A stretch of 64,000 nucleotides of DNA from GCA-003244245 sp050699875 (GTDB taxonomy: Bacteria > Actinomycetota > Actinomycetes > Mycobacteriales > Pseudonocardiaceae): the NCBI GenBank assembly GCA_050699875.1, contig JBOHFX010000102.1:1-64000 (forward strand), in the 5' to 3' direction. This document shows positions 9,330 through 18,339 of the stretch, piece after piece. The notes beneath the pieces were generated by a model, which was given only the letters and a program-made list of their open reading frames with translations, did no database searches and was not told the origin of the DNA. The position numbers were made by a program, and so were the translations under genes. Each line of letters starts with the position of its first letter. Position 1 is the stretch's first letter.

Positions 9330-10472
9330 GTGACAATCGACGGAGAGCGCCTGCTGGCTCACGCCCACCGCCCAACGGTTGAGCTCACCCGCCGCGACGT
9401 GGCCCACCTGATGCTCAGCGTGCCCGCGGTCGAGGCACTGGCTGCCATGCCCGGGCTTCGCCGTGAGCTGCTTGCAGCGCGCAACCCGTTCTCGGCTGGA
9501 TTCTGGGAGTCCGCCGAGTCGGTGCTCAAGCGGATCGCCCAGGGTGCCGCCACTGTCGGGGAGGTGCACGGCTGGCTCGAAGCGACCGGGACCGAACCCA
9601 CCGCGATCATCGGGCTGCACGTGTGGGAGGACGAGCCGGCGCGTACACCGCTTGCGCAGGAACTGCACGCGCTGCTCGTCAAGCACCTTGAGGAGCGCCT
9701 CGCCGCTGGAGACATCGATCCCGACCGGCTGCTCGCCGACGACCCGGCGGCCACCCGGGAGTACCGGGACATGCAGGAGACCTGGATGACCTCGTCGTTA
9801 CCCGACGGCAGGGTGCCCATGAATGAGTTGCTCGACGAGTCGGATGAGGACTTCTTCGCTGAGTGGGACGCCGCCGAGCAAGCCGCCGCGGACGAGCTCA
9901 GGGAAGTACTTGCTGAAGTGGGCGAACGTCCTCGACCGGACGTGGAACTGCACCGCACCTGCCGAACACTGCGTACCGTGTTGGCCGGTGGCGGTTGGCT
10001 GGCCGACATACTCCGCGCTGGCGGTGGGGTCGATCCGCGTAACCTGAATTCCGACGACGTGACGCTGTGGCTACAGCTGGCGGCGGGGGTGGTCAACCCG
10101 GTCGACGAGCCGCCCGATGGGGACCTGCAAGACGAGTTCTCCCTTTCCGCGATCGCACTCGATCACGAAGAGTGGCTGGAAGCGGTCGCGGCGTTGGTGC
10201 GCGGCGGTCCCGGGACCCGTGCATCTTCGGAGGATCTGGCGCGCTTCGTCGCGGGCACGGACGACGATGGTGACGACATCGACGTGCTGACCGGATGGTT
10301 CAACACCGTTGTGGAGCAATGGCAGATGCTCGGCGCCGTCGACGATCGTGAGCGGCTCACCCCGCTTGGTTGGTGGGGCATCCCCGAAGCGCTGCTTCAG
10401 GCATGGTCCAGCGATACCCCGCAGCCGGCAGGCTCAGGCGGATTACGGCAGGTCGAGGAGCAGGATCAGTAA
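9330..10472 (+). CDS. Conserved hypothetical protein
   Basis: A 380-residue acidic cytoplasmic protein without signal peptide or membrane helices. I do not recognise a domain with a known activity. It is rich in Asp and Glu, has helical segments (for example around WESAESVLKRIAQ) and a very acidic stretch LLDESDEDFFAEWDAAEQ. Start is GTG at 9330 with a weak ribosome-binding site. The 3' end overlaps the convergent glutamine-synthetase-like gene by 7 bases. Codon use looks native. Confidence 0.7.
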   Translation: MTIDGERLLAHAHRPTVELTRRDVAHLMLSVPAVEALAAMPGLRRELLAARNPFSAGFWESAESVLKRIAQGAATVGEVHGWLEATGTEPTAIIGLHVWEDEPARTPLAQELHALLVKHLEERLAAGDIDPDRLLADDPAATREYRDMQETWMTSSLPDGRVPMNELLDESDEDFFAEWDAAEQAAADELREVLAEVGERPRPDVELHRTCRTLRTVLAGGGWLADILRAGGGVDPRNLNSDDVTLWLQLAAGVVNPVDEPPDGDLQDEFSLSAIALDHEEWLEAVAALVRGGPGTRASSEDLARFVAGTDDDGDDIDVLTGWFNTVVEQWQMLGAVDDRERLTPLGWWGIPEALLQAWSSDTPQPAGSGGLRQVEEQDQ

Positions 10473-11836
10473 CGCCAGCGGTGCGCGGCCACGACATCGT
10501 CGAGCGAGCGGTCTGCTGCCCACGCCGCGTCGGACCGGCGGACGGCAAGGAACGCTCCGAGCAGCTGTTCACCGAGCACCGCCGTGACCCGTTCGGAGCT
10601 GGTGAGGGCCTCCTCCTGCTCGGCGGGTGTGGTTGGCAGGCGGGTCACGCCGCGGGCCGTGCGGTCTTGCTCACTCCATCCACCGGGATCGGCCTGGATC
10701 GGTTCGCCGGGGTCGGCGCCGTCGCGCAGCCCCGCCACGCCGGCCGCTATCACCGCGGCCAACGCCAGATACGGGTTGGCCGAGGCATCGGAGACCTTGA
10801 GCTCGACGTTGGCGTAGTCCGCGCCGAGGAACTCCGAACCGACGGCATAACGCAGCGGTGCCTCGCGATTCTCCACCCCCCAGAACTGGTAGGCGCTGGC
10901 CCAGTAACCAGGGCGTAGACGGGCCAGCGAAGGCACGCTGGGTGCGGTGATCGCGGCCAGGGCCCGGAGATCTCGCAGCAACCCGCCCAGCCAGCCTGCA
11001 CCCTCGGGGCCAGGACGGTCGAGAGCAGCTGCACTGCTTGCCAGCAGGTTCCGTCCAGCACGCCAGACCGAGGTGTGCAGGTGCCAGCCGTTGCCCACGC
11101 CAGCAACCGTGAACCGCGGAGCGAAGCAGGCCCGCAGGCCGTGCGCCCTGGCCGCGGCGTGGATGGTCTGGCGGGTCAGCAGCTGCCGGTCGGCGGCGGT
11201 AATCGGGTCGGCTTCGGCGATGCTGAGCTCCATCTGAGCTGCCCCGTATTCAGCGTGCAGCTGGTTGACCGGCACGCCATTGTCTGCCAGGTCGCCCATC
11301 AAGTCGGCCACGAACTCGTCCACAGCCAGCAGGGCATGCGGGCTGTAGGCAGGGGCCTGGTACGCGAGACGAGGCTCGCCGTCCGGATCGCCGAAGTCGC
11401 CGGCCTGGGTGAGCACGAACTCCAACTCATAGCCGGCTTTGATCTCCAGCCCCTCGGCAGCGGCGATGTCCACCTGAGCTTCGAGTATTCTGCGCTGATC
11501 GTATGGCCAAGGCGAGCCGTCCGCGGCGATCTGCCGTCCGGGCACCCACGCCATCGCAGGTTGCCCGGCGAGCCGAGTGAGGCCACGCAGGTCAGGCACC
11601 ACACGGATGTCACCACACGCGGTGTCGAGGCCCTGATGTGCGAAGGTGATCGTGTCGTGGGTGTCGAACACCGTGAGCGTTGTGGTGACCCCGATTCCAC
11701 GCTTGGCCACTTGCGGTAACGACGCGACCGGCACGGTCCTGGAGCGGGGTATCCCGTTGTTGTCCGACCAGGTGATGATTACTCCAACGACGCCGCCGGC
11801 AGCCATGTCTGCGGCCAGCGCTCCCGCATCAGCCAT
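10466..11836 (-). CDS. Glutamine synthetase family protein (gamma-glutamyl ligase type)
   Basis: Homologue of type I glutamine synthetase, 456 residues. The N-terminal beta-grasp (GVIITWSDNNGIPRSR), the catalytic-domain start GYELEF with its metal-binding glutamates, NGWHLHTSVW and the late segment ANVELKVSDASANPYLAL are visible. The last replaces the usual R-x-E-x-R-x-PD region of true GlnA, which suggests a substrate other than ammonia, such as an amine or polyamine, as in GlnA3/GlnA4-type enzymes. This is inferred from divergence only. The start is the ATG at 11836, with AGGAGG 5 bases upstream; a longer reading to 11965 has no good site. The stop overlaps the convergent gene. Confidence 0.82.
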   Translation of the reverse strand: MADAGALAADMAAGGVVGVIITWSDNNGIPRSRTVPVASLPQVAKRGIGVTTTLTVFDTHDTITFAHQGLDTACGDIRVVPDLRGLTRLAGQPAMAWVPGRQIAADGSPWPYDQRRILEAQVDIAAAEGLEIKAGYELEFVLTQAGDFGDPDGEPRLAYQAPAYSPHALLAVDEFVADLMGDLADNGVPVNQLHAEYGAAQMELSIAEADPITAADRQLLTRQTIHAAARAHGLRACFAPRFTVAGVGNGWHLHTSVWRAGRNLLASSAAALDRPGPEGAGWLGGLLRDLRALAAITAPSVPSLARLRPGYWASAYQFWGVENREAPLRYAVGSEFLGADYANVELKVSDASANPYLALAAVIAAGVAGLRDGADPGEPIQADPGGWSEQDRTARGVTRLPTTPAEQEEALTSSERVTAVLGEQLLGAFLAVRRSDAAWAADRSLDDVVAAHRWRY

Positions 11837-12185
11837 GCCGTCCTCCTGCTCAGGAGCCACCCGGTCAAACAGCACCGCGGCAAGTGCGGCACCAACGTAC
11901 ATCGAGCAGCCGCCCGCGATGAAGAGCAGCGGCGCCCGTACGTGGCCGGGCACCGACTCCACCACCGGTTACTGGCCGACCCTTGCGCCTACCCAGGGGG
12001 TGCGGTACTAGCTTCAGACACGTGACGGTCATCGCCACGGGCTCGGGAACACAACATGGCCTGCATTCGTCGGAAACAGTGGGACACTGGAGTCCGATAT
12101 CAGGTTGACGGGTGTTCCCGTGAGTACTGCAGCCGGTTCGACCCGGTTCGGTCGTACTGACCGGGCCAGGACGGAGGGAGACGCC
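11837..12185. other. Divergent intergenic region, 349 bp
   Basis: This space separates the glutamine-synthetase-like gene (minus) from the DUF7455 gene (plus). Both promoters must lie here. I saw no convincing RNA gene, large hairpin or repeat. In-frame extensions of both neighbouring genes reach into it but lack good ribosome-binding sites. Confidence 0.5.
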
Positions 12186-12371
12186 ATGACCCCGACGCTT
12201 GCCCGCCCTGAGTTGACCGCTTCCGACCGTTGCGACCGGTGCAGCGCCGCTGCCCGCGTCCGTGCAGTGCTGCCTTCCGGTGGCGAGCTCCTGTTCTGCA
12301 ACCACCACGCCCGCCAGCATGGTTCGAAGCTGAAGGAGCTCGCGGCGGACATCCAGGGCAGCGAGGCCTGA
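12186..12371 (+). CDS. DUF7455 small zinc-ribbon-like protein
   Basis: A 61-residue protein with the pattern CDRCSAAARVR ... GGELLFCNHHA. Three cysteines and two histidines could bind zinc. This small family is widespread in actinobacteria and its function is not established. Start ATG at 12186 has a GGAGGGAG site 5 bases upstream; an in-frame GTG at 12105 is possible but less likely. Confidence 0.8.
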   Translation: MTPTLARPELTASDRCDRCSAAARVRAVLPSGGELLFCNHHARQHGSKLKELAADIQGSEA

Positions 12372-12400
12372 TCGACCCAGCGATCCATGGTCTGCTCAGG

Positions 12401-13621
12401 TCATCGGCGACCGGCCGCAACCGCCGTAACCGCATCGAGCAGGCGATCCACCTCGGCCGCGGTGTTGTAGAAGTTCACGCTGGCCCGCACCGCGCCACCG
12501 CCCTCTCTCACCCGCAATGCACCCGCCAGCTCCCATGCATAGGCGTGCCCGTGCCAGCAGTTGATCCCTCGTGCTGCCAGTGCCGTGGCGACCTCGGCGG
12601 GGCTGAGGCCTGCCACGCTGAAGTAGACGGTGGGGGTCCGCTTACAAGGCGCCCCATAGACGGTCACGCCGGGGACAGCCTGCAGGCCGGTGAGCATCCG
12701 GCTACCCAGGGCGTCCTCGTGCGCTCCGGCGGCGCGCCGAGAAATCGCCAGCTGCTCCCGTCGAGTGCCGGCGGCGTCGCCGTCCAACCCTGCCAGGTGT
12801 TGCACGGCCGCGACCACTCCGGCCAGCGAGGCAAACGGGTTGGTGCCCAGCTCGAAGCGCTCCGGCACGGTGTCCGGCGACGGCAGCAGCCTGTCCGGAT
12901 GCAGTCCCTCCAACAGAACGGGATCAGCGGCCGCGACGGCCGCCAGGTGCGGGCCTGCCCATTTGTATGCGCTGGTGGCGTATAGGTCCGCGCCGAGCGC
13001 AGCCAGGTCGACATGGGCGTGTGGGGTGTGGTGCACCCCGTCTACGAAGCTGACCGCACCGACTTTCCGCGCGGCGGCAGTGATCGCGGTGACATCGGGG
13101 CAGGTACCCACCAGATTGGACGCCGCAGTAAACGCCACCATCCTCGTCCGCTCGTTGAACAGCGAGCACAGACCATCCGCCGGTAATTCCGCCGTCCGCG
13201 GATCCACCTCGGCGATTCGCACGGTGACCCCCGCCCGGCGCGCCGCCTGTATCCAGGGCCGGATGTTCGCGTCGTGATCGAGCTGAGTGACCACGATCTC
13301 CTCACCCCGCCGCCAGGTTGCCTCGAAAGCGGCGGCGAAGCGGTAGGTCAACGCAGTCATCGTCGGGCCGAAAACCACCCCGCGCGGGTCTCGCGCGCCG
13401 ACCAGATCCGCTACCGCGCGGCGCGCCTGCGCCACAATCTCAGTGCCCCGGAAGCTCGCCTCGAACGGCGCTCCCTGGTTGGACACCCCCGTCCGGTAGG
13501 TCTGCAACACCGCATCGATCACCGCCTGCGGCACCTGCGTGCCGGCTGCCCCGTCCAACCAGGCCCGCCCGTCGGCCAACGCCGGGTACTGGGCGCGCAC
13601 TGCTTCGACGACGTACCCCAC
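12401..13621 (-). CDS. Cysteine desulfurase-like PLP aminotransferase (class V)
   Basis: Fold-type I PLP enzyme similar to SufS/CsdA, 406 residues. The segment HTPHAHVDLAALGADLYATS is followed by AYKW, where the lysine should form the internal aldimine; the preceding Asp (FVDGVHHTPH) fits the PLP ring-nitrogen ligand. No obvious SufS-type active-site cysteine loop is clear, and there are no suf or isc genes nearby, so it may belong to the cysteine-desulfurase-like subgroup rather than being the housekeeping enzyme. Start is placed at GTG 13621 (GGGAG 4 bases upstream). A longer reading to 13732 would overlap the MOSC gene and has a low-complexity, Arg-rich N-terminus unlike the family. Confidence 0.82.
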   Translation of the reverse strand: MGYVVEAVRAQYPALADGRAWLDGAAGTQVPQAVIDAVLQTYRTGVSNQGAPFEASFRGTEIVAQARRAVADLVGARDPRGVVFGPTMTALTYRFAAAFEATWRRGEEIVVTQLDHDANIRPWIQAARRAGVTVRIAEVDPRTAELPADGLCSLFNERTRMVAFTAASNLVGTCPDVTAITAAARKVGAVSFVDGVHHTPHAHVDLAALGADLYATSAYKWAGPHLAAVAAADPVLLEGLHPDRLLPSPDTVPERFELGTNPFASLAGVVAAVQHLAGLDGDAAGTRREQLAISRRAAGAHEDALGSRMLTGLQAVPGVTVYGAPCKRTPTVYFSVAGLSPAEVATALAARGINCWHGHAYAWELAGALRVREGGGAVRASVNFYNTAAEVDRLLDAVTAVAAGRR

Positions 13622-13688
13622 GACTCCCAACCCTAGGCGGGCGTGCCCGTCCGGCTCGCTGCCGAGTAGCGGGAGACGGCCGGCCGTC

Positions 13689-14531
13689 CTAGCGCAGCGG
13701 CTCGTCGGTCTGCACCTGCTCGACGACCTCAATCTCGTCGCCGACGTGCAGGGTTTCGCCGGGAGAATCCGGGATGAGGTTGATCGCGAACCAGGTCTTG
13801 CCGTCCCATCGCCGGTGGCGGGCGAGCGTGGTGAGCGGCTCTTTGCTGTTGCTGCCGGTGTCGGGGTCGATTGTGGTGAACACGCAACGGTCGCACGCCT
13901 TCACCGCCCGAAAGTTCGCGGTGCCGATGCGCACTACCCGCCAGCCGTCTTCGGCCCAGGCGGGTGCGCCCGCGATGATCACGTTGGGGCGAAATCGCGT
14001 CATCGGCACCGGCCCCTCGTCGGCGCGCGGGCCCTCGGCGATGAGATCGTTCAGTGCGGTGAGGGACTCTTCGGTGGCGAGCAGCAGCGGGTAGCCGTCG
14101 GCGAAGGACACCCGATCCTCGTCGCGGCTGTACGCGGGATTCGGCCGGCGCCGCGTGGGATCGTCGAGGTACACCAGCCGGACCGGCCTACCGGCCAGCT
14201 TGCTGAACCAGGCATGCGCCTGATCTGACGCCAGCGCGGCTACCAGCTCACTGGACCAGACCCGCACATCGGTGAGCGCACGGCCGTCTGGGGTGAGCAC
14301 CAACAGCGGGTCGGTCGATGGCGCCTGCACCAGGAGGCCGCCGGCTCGAAGTTCCGGAGTCACCAGTACCAGTTGCGGGTACTTCCGCGCCGTGACCACG
14401 TGGCCACGGTCGTCGATGAGCATCCACCGTCGATCACCGGCCAGGCCCCAGGGCTCGACCATGGCAGCGTCAACCGCGCGTCCGCGGCAGGACTTGATCG
14501 GGTAGCTGTTGATGCCGGTCAGCGTGGGCAC
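13689..14531 (-). CDS. MOSC domain protein (molybdenum cofactor sulfurase C-terminal-like)
   Basis: A 280-residue protein with an N-terminal MOSC_N beta-barrel (GINSYPIKSCRG) followed by a MOSC domain. The conserved cysteine lies in VKACDRCVFTTIDP, where MOSC enzymes bind or transfer sulfur to the Mo cofactor or reduce N-hydroxylated compounds (mARC/YcbX type). Start is GTG at 14531 or 14534; the in-frame sequence further upstream is antisense to the helicase end and is not family-like. It lies between a helicase and a cysteine-desulfurase-like gene, which is an apt sulfur donor for a MOSC protein. That pairing is an inference. Confidence 0.85.
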   Translation of the reverse strand: MPTLTGINSYPIKSCRGRAVDAAMVEPWGLAGDRRWMLIDDRGHVVTARKYPQLVLVTPELRAGGLLVQAPSTDPLLVLTPDGRALTDVRVWSSELVAALASDQAHAWFSKLAGRPVRLVYLDDPTRRRPNPAYSRDEDRVSFADGYPLLLATEESLTALNDLIAEGPRADEGPVPMTRFRPNVIIAGAPAWAEDGWRVVRIGTANFRAVKACDRCVFTTIDPDTGSNSKEPLTTLARHRRWDGKTWFAINLIPDSPGETLHVGDEIEVVEQVQTDEPLR

Positions 14532-14625
14532 CACGACTGCAAGGCTATCTCGTGGCTCAGATCGGCCCAGCTCGCCGGCGATCTCGGCGTCGTGGCCGCG
14601 ACACGCCTCGTCCCGGGGACGAGGC

Positions 14626-16347
14626 TTAGCGGGAGCGCAGGTGGGCAATGCGCTTTTCGAGCTCCTCTGCGGTGGCGATAGCCGTGGGCGGGCCGCCGCA
14701 GGCGGTGCGGACCTCCTGGTGGATCGCCCCATGTGGCCGCCCGGTGCGGTGGTGCGCCAGCGCGACCAGGGTGTTGAGCTCCCGGCGCAGCTCAGCGAGC
14801 CGCTCCCGGGTCGTCGGGGGTCGAGCGGCCACGGACGGTGCCGCGGAGCGGCCTGTGGCGCGGGCCAGCTGCTGCTCCTGACGCCGCCGCAGTAATGCCC
14901 GCATCTGGTCGGGTTCGAGCAGGCCGGGCAGTCCGAGATAATCCTGCTCATCCTCGCTGGTGGCGAAGGCGGCCGTGCCGAAGGACGCACCGTCGTAAAT
15001 AACTTGATCAAGCTCGGCATTGGCGCCTAGCGCGGTGAAAGCCCGCTCCTGCTCGCCGGGCTCATCCCGCTGCACGTTGGCCTGCGCGAGCAGCTCGTCG
15101 TCCCAGCCCTCTTCGGCTCGGTGCGGCGTACCCAGCACGTGGTCGCGCTGCTTCTCGAGTTCACTTGCCAGTCCCAGCAGCACGGGCACACTGGGCAGGA
15201 ACACCGTTGCGGTCTCGCCGGGCCGCCTTGACCGGACAAACCGGCCCACCGCCTGGGCGAAGTACAGCGGGGTGGCCGCCGACGTCGCGTACACCCCCAC
15301 CGCGAGCCGCGGCACGTCGACGCCCTCGGACACCATCCGCACCGCGACCAGCCAGCGCTCGTCGGAGTCGGCGAACGCGCCGATCCGACCGGACGCGGAC
15401 GGGTCATCGGACAGCACCAGCACCGGTTCCCGCCCGGTGATCGTCCGCAGGATCCCGGCGTAGGCTCTGGCGGCGGTGTGGTCACTGGCGATCACCAGGC
15501 CGGCTGCGTCGGGCAGCGCGCCGGCGCGTAGCTGAGCCAGCCGGGTGTCCGCGGCGCGCAGCACCGCGGGGATCCACTCCCCCGCCGGGTCCAACGCAGT
15601 GCGCCAGGCCCGAGCGGTGTGCTCGGCGGTGAGCGGCTCACCCAGCCGCGCCGAGAACTCCTCCCCCGCGCTGGTGCGCCAGCGGGCCTCGCCGGAATAG
15701 GCCAGGAACATCACCGGTCGCACCACCCCGTCGGCCAGCGCCTCGGAGTAGCCGTAGAAGTAATCCGCGGCCGAGCGCAACGCGCCAGCGCCATCCGGTT
15801 CATAGCTGACGAACGGAATCGGTGTGTCGTCGCTGCGGAACGGGGTGCCGGTCAGCGCGAGCCGGCGAACCGCCGGAGTGAACGCCTCCCGCGCGCCGTC
15901 ACCCCAGCTCTTGGCGTCTCCGGCGTGGTGGATCTCATCGAGCACCACCAGGGTGCGCCGACCCTCGGTACGCACCCGGTGCAGGCTCGGATGCGCTGCG
16001 ACCTGGGCGTAGGTCAGCACCACGCCGCGGTAATCGTGGGACGTGGCGCCCACGGTGTTACGGAACTCAGGGTCCAGCGCCAGACCTACGTCTGCGGCCG
16101 CTGCTGCCCACTGGTACTTGAGATGCTCGGTGGGAGTAACCACGGCCAGCGCGTGCACCGTCCGGTCCGCCAGCAGCTCGGCTGCCACTCGCAGGGCGAA
16201 GGTCGTCTTACCCGCACCCGGCGTGGCGACCGCGAGGAAATCCTGCGGTGCTGCGGTCAGGTACCGGGCGAGCGCTCTGCGCTGCCAAGCGCGTAGCGGC
16301 CGGTGCGAGAATGCGGCAACGGCGTCGGTCTCGGCGGGGCGGGACAC
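14626..16347 (-). CDS. DEAD/DEAH-box superfamily II helicase
   Basis: A 573-residue superfamily II nucleic-acid helicase. Motif I reads TPGAGKTT, the DEAH-like Walker B box is VVLDEIHH, motif III is LTGTPFR, and the second lobe has MVSEGVDVPR and QAVGRFVR (arginine finger). The C-terminal 100 residues are charged and helical. This is the UvrB/RAD25-like group common in actinobacteria, with no assigned cellular task. The start GTG at 16347 is chosen because the longer open frame reaching 16824 would run antisense to the YihY gene. AGGAG lies 13 bases upstream. Confidence 0.85.
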   Translation of the reverse strand: MSRPAETDAVAAFSHRPLRAWQRRALARYLTAAPQDFLAVATPGAGKTTFALRVAAELLADRTVHALAVVTPTEHLKYQWAAAAADVGLALDPEFRNTVGATSHDYRGVVLTYAQVAAHPSLHRVRTEGRRTLVVLDEIHHAGDAKSWGDGAREAFTPAVRRLALTGTPFRSDDTPIPFVSYEPDGAGALRSAADYFYGYSEALADGVVRPVMFLAYSGEARWRTSAGEEFSARLGEPLTAEHTARAWRTALDPAGEWIPAVLRAADTRLAQLRAGALPDAAGLVIASDHTAARAYAGILRTITGREPVLVLSDDPSASGRIGAFADSDERWLVAVRMVSEGVDVPRLAVGVYATSAATPLYFAQAVGRFVRSRRPGETATVFLPSVPVLLGLASELEKQRDHVLGTPHRAEEGWDDELLAQANVQRDEPGEQERAFTALGANAELDQVIYDGASFGTAAFATSEDEQDYLGLPGLLEPDQMRALLRRRQEQQLARATGRSAAPSVAARPPTTRERLAELRRELNTLVALAHHRTGRPHGAIHQEVRTACGGPPTAIATAEELEKRIAHLRSR

Positions 16348-16467
16348 GGCGGGCGACGCACTCCTGTTCCTTGATGGCCAACCTTGGTCGATGGGCAGCC
16401 GCACGCTACCTGCCTCGGAGGGTCGCGCTGTGCGCACTCCGGCGAATGGACCATCCTGGGAGGTGAC

Positions 16468-17439
16468 ATGGACGCCTCCGCCGATTCTGCCGCGCCCTCC
16501 GCCGGCACCGGCCTCACAGCAGCCGCACCGGACACCGGCAAGCAGGTCCGGCGCTGGCCGCTTCGCCTGATCTCCCTGACCGCGATCAAAGCCTGGGACG
16601 ACAGCTTTGTCGCGCTGTCGGCCCAGGCGGCGTTCTGGATGACGCTGTCGTTGCCACCGCTGTTGTTGGGGCTGCTGGGCAGCCTCGGCTTCGTCGCCGA
16701 CTGGTTTGGTCCGGCCACCGTCGAAGCAGCGCAGCGGGTGATCCTGCGGTTCAGCACGACCGTGTTCAGCGCCGAGGTGGTCGACCAGATCATCCGGCCG
16801 ACGGTGACCGACATCCTCACCCATGGCAATAGTTCCATCGTCTCGGTGGGATTCGTCCTCTCGCTGTGGGCAGGGTCTTCGGCATTGGCGTCCCTGGTAG
16901 ATTCGATCACTGCCGCCTACCGCCAGGAAACCGTCCGTAACCCGGTGTGGCAGCGCATCTTTGCTCTGCTGCTCTATGTGGTCGCGCTGATCGGGTCGGT
17001 ACTGGTGCTGCCCGTCACCGCGTTGGGTCCCGATGTCATCCCGAAGCTGCTACCGGATGCCGTGCGACCCACGGTGGCCCAGCTGGTCGGCATCTTCTAT
17101 TACCCGGGGCTCGGCGTATTGCTGATGCTCGGACTGGCCACCTTGTACAAGGTGGTGCTACCCAACAAGCTGCCATGGCACCGAGGGCTGCCTGGCGCCC
17201 TGCTGGCGATGGCCGTATTCATGGTCACCAGCACCGGGCTGCGGCTCTACATCTCGTCGGTGTCCGCCACCGGATACACCTACGGAGCGCTCGCCGCACC
17301 GATCGCCTACCTGCTGTTCTCATTCTTCATTGCGATGGCGATCGTGCTCGGCGCTGAGTTCAACAGCGCGATCGAGGAGATCTGGCCCGCTCGACCACCC
17401 CGACGGGTTCGCCGGCGACCGCGGTGGACGAGGTCGTGA
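16468..17439 (+). CDS. YihY/BrkB family inner membrane protein
   Basis: Integral membrane protein of 323 residues with about six hydrophobic helices, of the YihY/BrkB (formerly RNase BN) group. Recognisable are the early FVALSAQAAFWMTLSLPPL helix and the conserved loop ASLVDSITAAYRQE. An Arg-rich tail ends the protein. Function of the family is unsettled; a transporter role is often suggested. The start ATG at 16468 has a GGGAGGTG site. It faces larE convergently with only three bases between the stops. Confidence 0.87.
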   Translation: MDASADSAAPSAGTGLTAAAPDTGKQVRRWPLRLISLTAIKAWDDSFVALSAQAAFWMTLSLPPLLLGLLGSLGFVADWFGPATVEAAQRVILRFSTTVFSAEVVDQIIRPTVTDILTHGNSSIVSVGFVLSLWAGSSALASLVDSITAAYRQETVRNPVWQRIFALLLYVVALIGSVLVLPVTALGPDVIPKLLPDAVRPTVAQLVGIFYYPGLGVLLMLGLATLYKVVLPNKLPWHRGLPGALLAMAVFMVTSTGLRLYISSVSATGYTYGALAAPIAYLLFSFFIAMAIVLGAEFNSAIEEIWPARPPRRVRRRPRWTRS

Positions 17440-17442
17440 GGC

Positions 17443-18282
17443 TCAGCCACTGAGTGCCCCCGAGCGGTAAAGCGCCAAGTCACCGTCCTCGCCGAGACCC
17501 GCTTGCGCGAGCCGAGCCAGCAACCCCGCTCGCGCCTGTACCGACACTCGGTCGAGGCCCGCCTGGTCGAGCTCCACCCGGAACCTAGCCGGGCCCAGCA
17601 GCCGGACCCGCAGATCTCGCACCGGAACATGGTGGCCGGCGAGGTACTCGCTCGCGGCCAGTTCGGCTCGTTCGGTCAACGCCAGCGCCTCAACGGTCAC
17701 CGGTATGCCGACCGCGATCCTGGAGGCCAGGCATGGCGTACTGGGCTTGTTCCGCACCGCCAGATTCCAGTGTGCTGCCAGCGCGCGCACGACCTGTTTG
17801 GTAACCCCCACGTCGGCGAGCGGCTCGCACACCCCGAGCTCAGCCGCCGCCCGCAGGCCAGGACGGTGCGCAGCGCGGCGGTCATCGAGGTGAGTGCCGG
17901 TAGCGACGTGAGCAAACCCGCGCCGTTGGGCGAGGCCGCGCACTGCTCCCAGCACGGTTCGCTTGCAGAAGTAACAGCGATCGCCAAGATTTGCCCGATA
18001 ACCCGGGTCGGCCTGCTCGTCGGTGCGCAGGACCACCAGTTCCGACCCGATCTGCTCGGCAAGCAGCCGTGCCCCGGACAGCTCTGCGCGCGGGAGGCTG
18101 GGCGAGTCGGCAATGGCAGCCAGCACGGAGTCGGTGCCGAGCGCCCGGACTGCCGCGGCCAGCACCACTGCGGAGTCCACACCGCCAGAGAAGGCCACTA
18201 CCAGCCCGCCCAGCCGGTCCAGCCGGTCGAGCAGCGCCGCGGCGGTGGCCGCAGCGGAGGTGTCTGGATCCCCAGTGTGCAT
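17443..18282 (-). CDS. larE: LarE: ATP-dependent sacrificial sulfur transferase of nickel-pincer cofactor synthesis
   Basis: Activates the pyridinium dinucleotide carboxylate with ATP and donates a sulfur atom, in known LarE enzymes from its own cysteine, to build the thiocarboxylates of the nickel-pincer nucleotide. The protein has 279 residues. Visible are the PP-loop SGGVDS (32-37), the GTHLDD and RPG segment (129-142) and the NKPSTPCLASR motif whose Cys184 corresponds to the sulfur-donating cysteine. Two further cysteines occur in CYFC (103 and 106), so a variant with a metal- or cluster-held sulfur is possible. The start ATG at 18282 lies 57 bases from the divergent larB start, and the two probably share a promoter region. 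Confidence 0.92.
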   Translation of the reverse strand: MHTGDPDTSAAATAAALLDRLDRLGGLVVAFSGGVDSAVVLAAAVRALGTDSVLAAIADSPSLPRAELSGARLLAEQIGSELVVLRTDEQADPGYRANLGDRCYFCKRTVLGAVRGLAQRRGFAHVATGTHLDDRRAAHRPGLRAAAELGVCEPLADVGVTKQVVRALAAHWNLAVRNKPSTPCLASRIAVGIPVTVEALALTERAELAASEYLAGHHVPVRDLRVRLLGPARFRVELDQAGLDRVSVQARAGLLARLAQAGLGEDGDLALYRSGALSG

Positions 18283-18339
18283 GGTCGACCATCTTCGCAC
18301 GTCGGGGCAGGAGGCGGACCGCGTGAGATAGTCGGCGCT

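Noticed and set aside
17503..18339. In-frame extension of larB by about 280 codons
   Set aside because: It is antisense to larE, has no LarB resemblance, and the GTG at 18340 gives the family's normal length.
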